The notes beneath the pieces were generated by a model. It was not told where the DNA came from. It saw nothing but the letters and a program-made list of their open reading frames with translations, and did no database searches. A stretch of 9,191 nucleotides of DNA, from NCBI GenBank assembly GCA_947472635.1, contig CANJDY010000087.1, positions 1-9,191 of the forward strand, read 5' to 3'. This DNA is from Chitinophagaceae bacterium. GTDB lineage: Bacteria > Bacteroidota > Bacteroidia > Chitinophagales > Chitinophagaceae. The position numbers and the translations under genes were made by a program. How positions within the stretch are numbered: the first letter of the stretch is position 1; the number at the start of each line of letters is the position of its first letter. Below are positions 6,291 through 9,191 of the stretch, piece after piece.

Positions 6291-6947
6291 ATGAGAAAAT
6301 ACGAAGATACTTACCGACATAAGGGACTGCGAAAAAAATTAATGGATATCCTACGTGATAAGGGTATCACGGATGAAAATGTACTTGCTGCAATGGGCAA
6401 TATTCCACGTCACTTTTTTTTGGACAGTGTATTTGATGAGATTGCCTACGAGAATCGCTCATTTCCAATCAGTGAAGGGCAAACGATTTCTCATCCTTAT
6501 ACCGTTGCTTACCAAACACAGTTGTTGCAGATAAAACCATATGACAAGATTTTGGAAATAGGTACCGGTAGTATTTACCAGGCGACTGTTTTGGCTGAAA
6601 TGGGAGCTAAAATTTTTACGATTGAGCGCCACAAAGTTTTGTTTGATAAAACAAAAGACTTTATTTTAAAAGGTACATATCCGAACCTTAAATTTTTTTA
6701 TGGGGATGGGTTTGAGGGATTACCTACCTATGCACCATTTGATAAGGTGATTATTACGGCAGCCGCACCCGTTATTCCTCCCAAACTGATTGAACAGTTG
6801 AAAGTGGGCGGAAAAATGGTAATACCAGTGGATGAGGGTGAGCAGCAACGTATGTTGAGAATCACAAAAAATGAAGATGGAACTACGAGCGAAGAAGCAT
6901 TTGAACAATTTTCATTTGTTCCGATGCTTACCGGTAGAAATGGCTAG
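6291..6947 (+). CDS. pcm: Protein-L-isoaspartate O-methyltransferase
   Basis: A 218-residue SAM-dependent methyltransferase that methylates L-isoaspartyl residues in damaged proteins, the first step of their repair to aspartate. The substrate-side motif ISEGQTISHPYTVA (residues 60-73) corresponds to the family GHGQTIS-PY-VA segment. SAM motif I is ILEIGTGSIYQA (87-98), followed by the acidic post-I segment FTIERH (109-114). Motif II/III is FDKVIITAAAP (150-160) with VGGKMVIPV (172-180). Length fits the usual 205-225. Two changes stand out: I95 replaces the last glycine of the common GTGSGYQ, and E62 and H68 replace residues that are often G/H and Q. These may be lineage variants rather than loss of activity. 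The ATG at 6291 places the N-terminal helices normally. No strong promoter is visible in the 164-base upstream gap. Confidence 0.92.
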   Translation: MRKYEDTYRHKGLRKKLMDILRDKGITDENVLAAMGNIPRHFFLDSVFDEIAYENRSFPISEGQTISHPYTVAYQTQLLQIKPYDKILEIGTGSIYQATVLAEMGAKIFTIERHKVLFDKTKDFILKGTYPNLKFFYGDGFEGLPTYAPFDKVIITAAAPVIPPKLIEQLKVGGKMVIPVDEGEQQRMLRITKNEDGTTSEEAFEQFSFVPMLTGRNG

Positions 6948-7056
6948 TTTCATTGGGGGATAGAGAATACGAGTTAGTTTTTTGGTAGAATCAAATAAAA
7001 ATTTATTAAATAACCATTGGATAATCGCCTTCGGTTTACCCTACAGTTTCGTTACT

Positions 7057-7356
7057 ATGAAATTTTTTTCAAAAATTACATTTATTTGCAATCTGGGTTT
7101 TTTAGTATTTATTGTAATGGGGTATATTGAGCTCAATGGTAAAAAAGGGGGAATGAATGATGGTATTTTACCTTTACCCTTTATTGCTGGCACATTGATA
7201 GTATTGGGTCAATTTGCCCTGTTTCTAAATTTATTTTTCTGTTTGTTTGCCGCAATATTTTTTTTATCTAAAAAACTGCTACCAATTGCTCGATGGCTGC
7301 TAGTGGTTAATTTTATATTTTTATTGATTCAAGTATATTATTTTTTAATTTATTGA
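7057..7356 (+). CDS. Small three-helix membrane protein, unknown function
   Basis: A 99-residue hydrophobic protein starting MKFFSKITFICNLGF. Three hydrophobic segments are visible at about residues 5-22, 41-69 and 79-98, with a short polar stretch containing NGKKGGMNDG between the first two and a KK pair before the last. The reading frame stays open upstream to a TTG at 6982 (124 residues), but the extra N-terminus is polar and not helix-like, and the ATG at 7057 directly precedes the first helix. I do not recognise a named family; it resembles small uncharacterised membrane proteins of Bacteroidota. Its stop is only 7 bases before the queuosine-precursor transporter start, so the two are probably co-transcribed and may be translationally coupled. 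A role as accessory to that transporter is speculation. Confidence 0.62.
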   Translation: MKFFSKITFICNLGFLVFIVMGYIELNGKKGGMNDGILPLPFIAGTLIVLGQFALFLNLFFCLFAAIFFLSKKLLPIARWLLVVNFIFLLIQVYYFLIY

Positions 7357-7363
7357 CTATAAA

Positions 7364-8146
7364 ATGATGCATGCTATTTTAAAGGACAAGTCTACCAAAT
7401 TATTTATTTTTTTTACCGCATTTTTTGTTGCCAATGCGCTGATAGCAGAATGTATAGGAGGAAAGATTTTTTCGCTTGAAAAATTATTGGGGTGGAGCCC
7501 TTCCAGTTTTTCTTTGTTTGGTCAAAAAAATCTAGCCTTTAACCTTACCTGTGGAGTTTTATTGTGGCCGCTAGAGTTTGTAGTGACTGATATTGTGAAC
7601 GAGTATTATGGACCTAAAGCAGTTAAAAGAATTTCCTATACAGCAGTAGCATTGATTAGCTATGGATTCATTATGTTTTATTTTGCCATGGCAGTACCTC
7701 CTGCAGATTTTTGGTATGGTACCGGTTCGGCCGACGGAATTCCTGATATGAGTAAGGCTTTCAATGGTGTTTTTGGACAGGGAATGTGGATCATACTCGG
7801 AAGCTTACTTGCATTTTTGGTAAGCCAGCTGGTGGATGTAACCGTATTTCATAAAATAAAAAAGCATACCGGAGAAAAAAAAGTATGGCTTAGGGCAACC
7901 GGATCTACCTTGGTATCTCAGTTGGTGGATAGTTTTATTGTTCTTTTTATTGCTTTTAAAATTGGGAAGGGATGGAGCTGGCAGCTAGTACTGGCTATCT
8001 GTCTAGTAAATTATGCGTATAAATTTACCATGGCGATATTACTTACCCCATTGATTTATCTGGTAGAAAAAAGAATTGAAATATACTTAGGCCATGAGAC
8101 TGCCCATAAAATGAAGCAGGCTGCCATGGGAAAAGTGGCCGAATAA
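7364..8146 (+). CDS. Queuosine precursor transporter (YhhQ/VUT family)
   Basis: A 260-residue inner-membrane protein of the queuosine precursor transporter family (formerly DUF165/VUT), which takes up preQ0/preQ1 or queuine for making queuosine in the tRNA wobble position. Recognisable blocks are FVVTDIVNEYYGPKAVKRI (72-90), SQLVDVTVFHKIKK (154-167), the basic WLRATGSTLVSQLVDSFIV (175-193) and YKFTMAILLTPLIYLVEKR (219-237). The two repeated SQLVD segments (154-158 and 185-189) are family hallmarks. About six membrane helices are visible from residue 13 to 234. Two adjacent ATGs (7364 and 7367) could start it. The region at 40-60, with a polar GWSPSSFSLFGQKN, and the loop at 111-135 are longer than in compact homologues, a form I associate with Bacteroidota members. 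No queuosine synthesis gene is visible here, and the exact substrate is not determinable. Confidence 0.9.
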   Translation: MMHAILKDKSTKLFIFFTAFFVANALIAECIGGKIFSLEKLLGWSPSSFSLFGQKNLAFNLTCGVLLWPLEFVVTDIVNEYYGPKAVKRISYTAVALISYGFIMFYFAMAVPPADFWYGTGSADGIPDMSKAFNGVFGQGMWIILGSLLAFLVSQLVDVTVFHKIKKHTGEKKVWLRATGSTLVSQLVDSFIVLFIAFKIGKGWSWQLVLAICLVNYAYKFTMAILLTPLIYLVEKRIEIYLGHETAHKMKQAAMGKVAE

Positions 8147-8148
8147 AT

Positions 8149-8940
8149 TTACACTTCTACCCAGGTGTGATCGGCTAATAGCTTTACAGGGGCTATAAAT
8201 TTCTTGTAAGGTCCGGCACCACCCCCATATTCTTTTGAACTAATCAAGGAAAGGATAAAGGAGGCGTCTGCTTTTTCATAAAGGAAATAGGTATGTCCGA
8301 TTACTGGTACGAAACTAAGCTTGGCTCCATAAATGATCATACTGAGCTCTTTGCGCATTTGAATCTCCTGTGCTTGGATAGCTAGTAATTCAATTTGTTT
8401 TCGAATCTGGTCAAGCTGCATATTGGTTTGCTCTTCCATTGCTGTGAGTGCCTTATGTCGGATTACTCCTTCTTCAGTGGCTTTTATCACAGCCCCACTT
8501 ACCGATGCCGAATAGGGCATTACGCTTAACTGCTTGTGGTATATTTCGGTATTCGTATAAGCGGTACCGTCAGGCCTATTGCCCTTCTGTACCACCTTTA
8601 AATATCCATTAGGCATTAGTTCATTCAATATGGTTAATACCGGCTGACTATTTTTATAAAAAATAATTTCAAAATTTAAGACGTCAATAAATAGTGCTTT
8701 TACTTCTTCGGCAGTTTCTTTGTCTTCAAATGGAAAAGATTCTCCGTCTGCCAGTAGGGTGTAGGTAGAAGCAAAAGCTATATTCTCCAACGTTACCCAA
8801 TTGATACCGATAGCAATTTCTTTTTTGTTTTGGGTAGCTTCTATTTTGTAGATACCCGATTTTGGCCTTCCCCCAAATTCATAAGTTCCTTTTTCGGGAA
8901 ATAGTTGCCAGGAAGCAATAAAATTGTACACTTGAATCAT
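8149..8940 (-). CDS. Two-domain protein: beta-rich N-terminal domain plus DUF2452
   Basis: A 263-residue protein with no signal peptide, taking the ATG at 8940 as start. The frame is open upstream to an ATG at 8988 and a TTG at 9027, but the added residues look unlike a domain start. Residues about 1-138 are rich in alternating hydrophobic/polar strands and carry FIASWQLFPEKGTYEFGG (6-23) and SGIYKIEA (28-35). This reminds me of calycin-like barrels, an unproven inference. Residues about 141-263 match DUF2452: the entry MPYSASVSGAVIKA, a helical segment with LDQIRKQIELLAIQAQEI (176-193), then MIIYGAKLSFVPVIGHTYFLY and a terminal KLLADHTWVEV. DUF2452 also occurs in the human protein C1orf50; its function is unknown. 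The stop lies 2 bases from that of the convergent transporter gene. A one-mismatch -7-like CAATTTTG lies at 8979-8972. Confidence 0.77.
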   Translation of the reverse strand: MIQVYNFIASWQLFPEKGTYEFGGRPKSGIYKIEATQNKKEIAIGINWVTLENIAFASTYTLLADGESFPFEDKETAEEVKALFIDVLNFEIIFYKNSQPVLTILNELMPNGYLKVVQKGNRPDGTAYTNTEIYHKQLSVMPYSASVSGAVIKATEEGVIRHKALTAMEEQTNMQLDQIRKQIELLAIQAQEIQMRKELSMIIYGAKLSFVPVIGHTYFLYEKADASFILSLISSKEYGGGAGPYKKFIAPVKLLADHTWVEV

Positions 8941-9086
8941 AATGGTAAATTGAATGCTAATAAGTGGTATTACAAAATTGGAGGGCATTTTGTTTATAGA
9001 TCGGTAATTCAATGATACCACGTACAATTTTCTTCCAATCGACTGTCCTAATTTTATTGTATTAAATTTTCGTTACTAAAATAGAA

Positions 9087-9094
9087 TAATTTTG
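9087..9094 (+). promoter_or_regulatory. Possible -7 element (TAATTTTG) facing out of the right edge
   Basis: TAATTTTG matches TAnnTTTG exactly and points rightwards in the 164-base tail that contains no gene I can support. The nearest TTG (9057-9059) is 27 bases upstream, too far for the usual -33 spacing. No start codon opens a frame to the window edge after it, so any gene it serves would begin beyond 9191. Confidence 0.22.
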
Positions 9095-9191
9095 TCCTTT
9101 CCCTAAAATGTAGGAAATTTACGGCATTCATTCCAGTTCAAGTTACTATCTGTAATTGATTCTGATGCGGTATACGTATTTGATCACCCTA

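Noticed and set aside
6994..7007. AATAAA/TTTATT inverted repeat between pcm and the small membrane protein
   Set aside because: Entirely AT with a 2-base loop and no following T-run. Expected by chance in this AT-rich gap.
9095..9191. Possible start or end of another gene at the right edge
   Set aside because: One plus-strand frame is open to the edge but has no ATG, GTG or TTG start, and the minus-strand frames show only short fragments with no recognisable sequence.

Overview
The window looks like chromosomal DNA from a member of the Bacteroidota, most likely near the Chitinophagaceae (inference). The evidence is AT-rich intergenic DNA, a lack of clear Shine-Dalgarno sites at starts, several matches to the Bacteroidota -7 promoter element TAnnTTTG, and families with a strong Bacteroidota flavour: a membrane b-type/ferredoxin Fe-S oxidoreductase with a CCG partner, a DUF2452 protein, and a PyrR-like phosphoribosyltransferase. 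It reads as a housekeeping neighbourhood. I see no transposase, integrase, CRISPR array, rRNA or tRNA.

Left region (1-3567). The first 76 bases hold the N-terminus of a minus-strand CCG/HdrB-like Fe-S protein that runs off the window. Its usual partner, a membrane-anchored HdrC/E-like ferredoxin protein, is also on the minus strand at 2257-3567. Between them, on the opposite strand, lie an ATP-grasp (D-Ala-D-Ala-ligase-like) protein and a LysE-type exporter. A pair that is commonly adjacent is therefore split by about 2.2 kb while keeping its order and direction. Both intervening genes have a TAnnTTTG motif almost touching the start codon, which suggests very short-leader or leaderless mRNAs.

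Middle region (3677-6947). Three plus-strand genes follow: a PyrR-like phosphoribosyltransferase, a 574-residue phosphoglucomutase/phosphomannomutase-family enzyme, and protein-L-isoaspartate O-methyltransferase (pcm). A nested inverted-repeat region ending in eight T's lies after the phosphoribosyltransferase gene. The best promoter of the window (TTG, 20 bases, TATTTTTG) stands in front of the mutase. A possible terminator follows the mutase.

Right region (7057-9191). A small three-helix membrane protein of unknown function lies 7 bases ahead of a queuosine-precursor transporter, and the two probably form one transcript. Convergent to them, with only 2 bases between stop codons, is a minus-strand gene that appears to fuse a beta-rich N-terminal domain of unknown function to a C-terminal DUF2452 domain. 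The last 164 bases show only a possible outward-facing promoter element.

Nothing here is a clear new multi-gene system. The best leads are the split Fe-S pair with its ATP-grasp/LysE insert, the DUF2452 fusion, the possible leaderless starts, and the structured RNA segment at 4209-4299.
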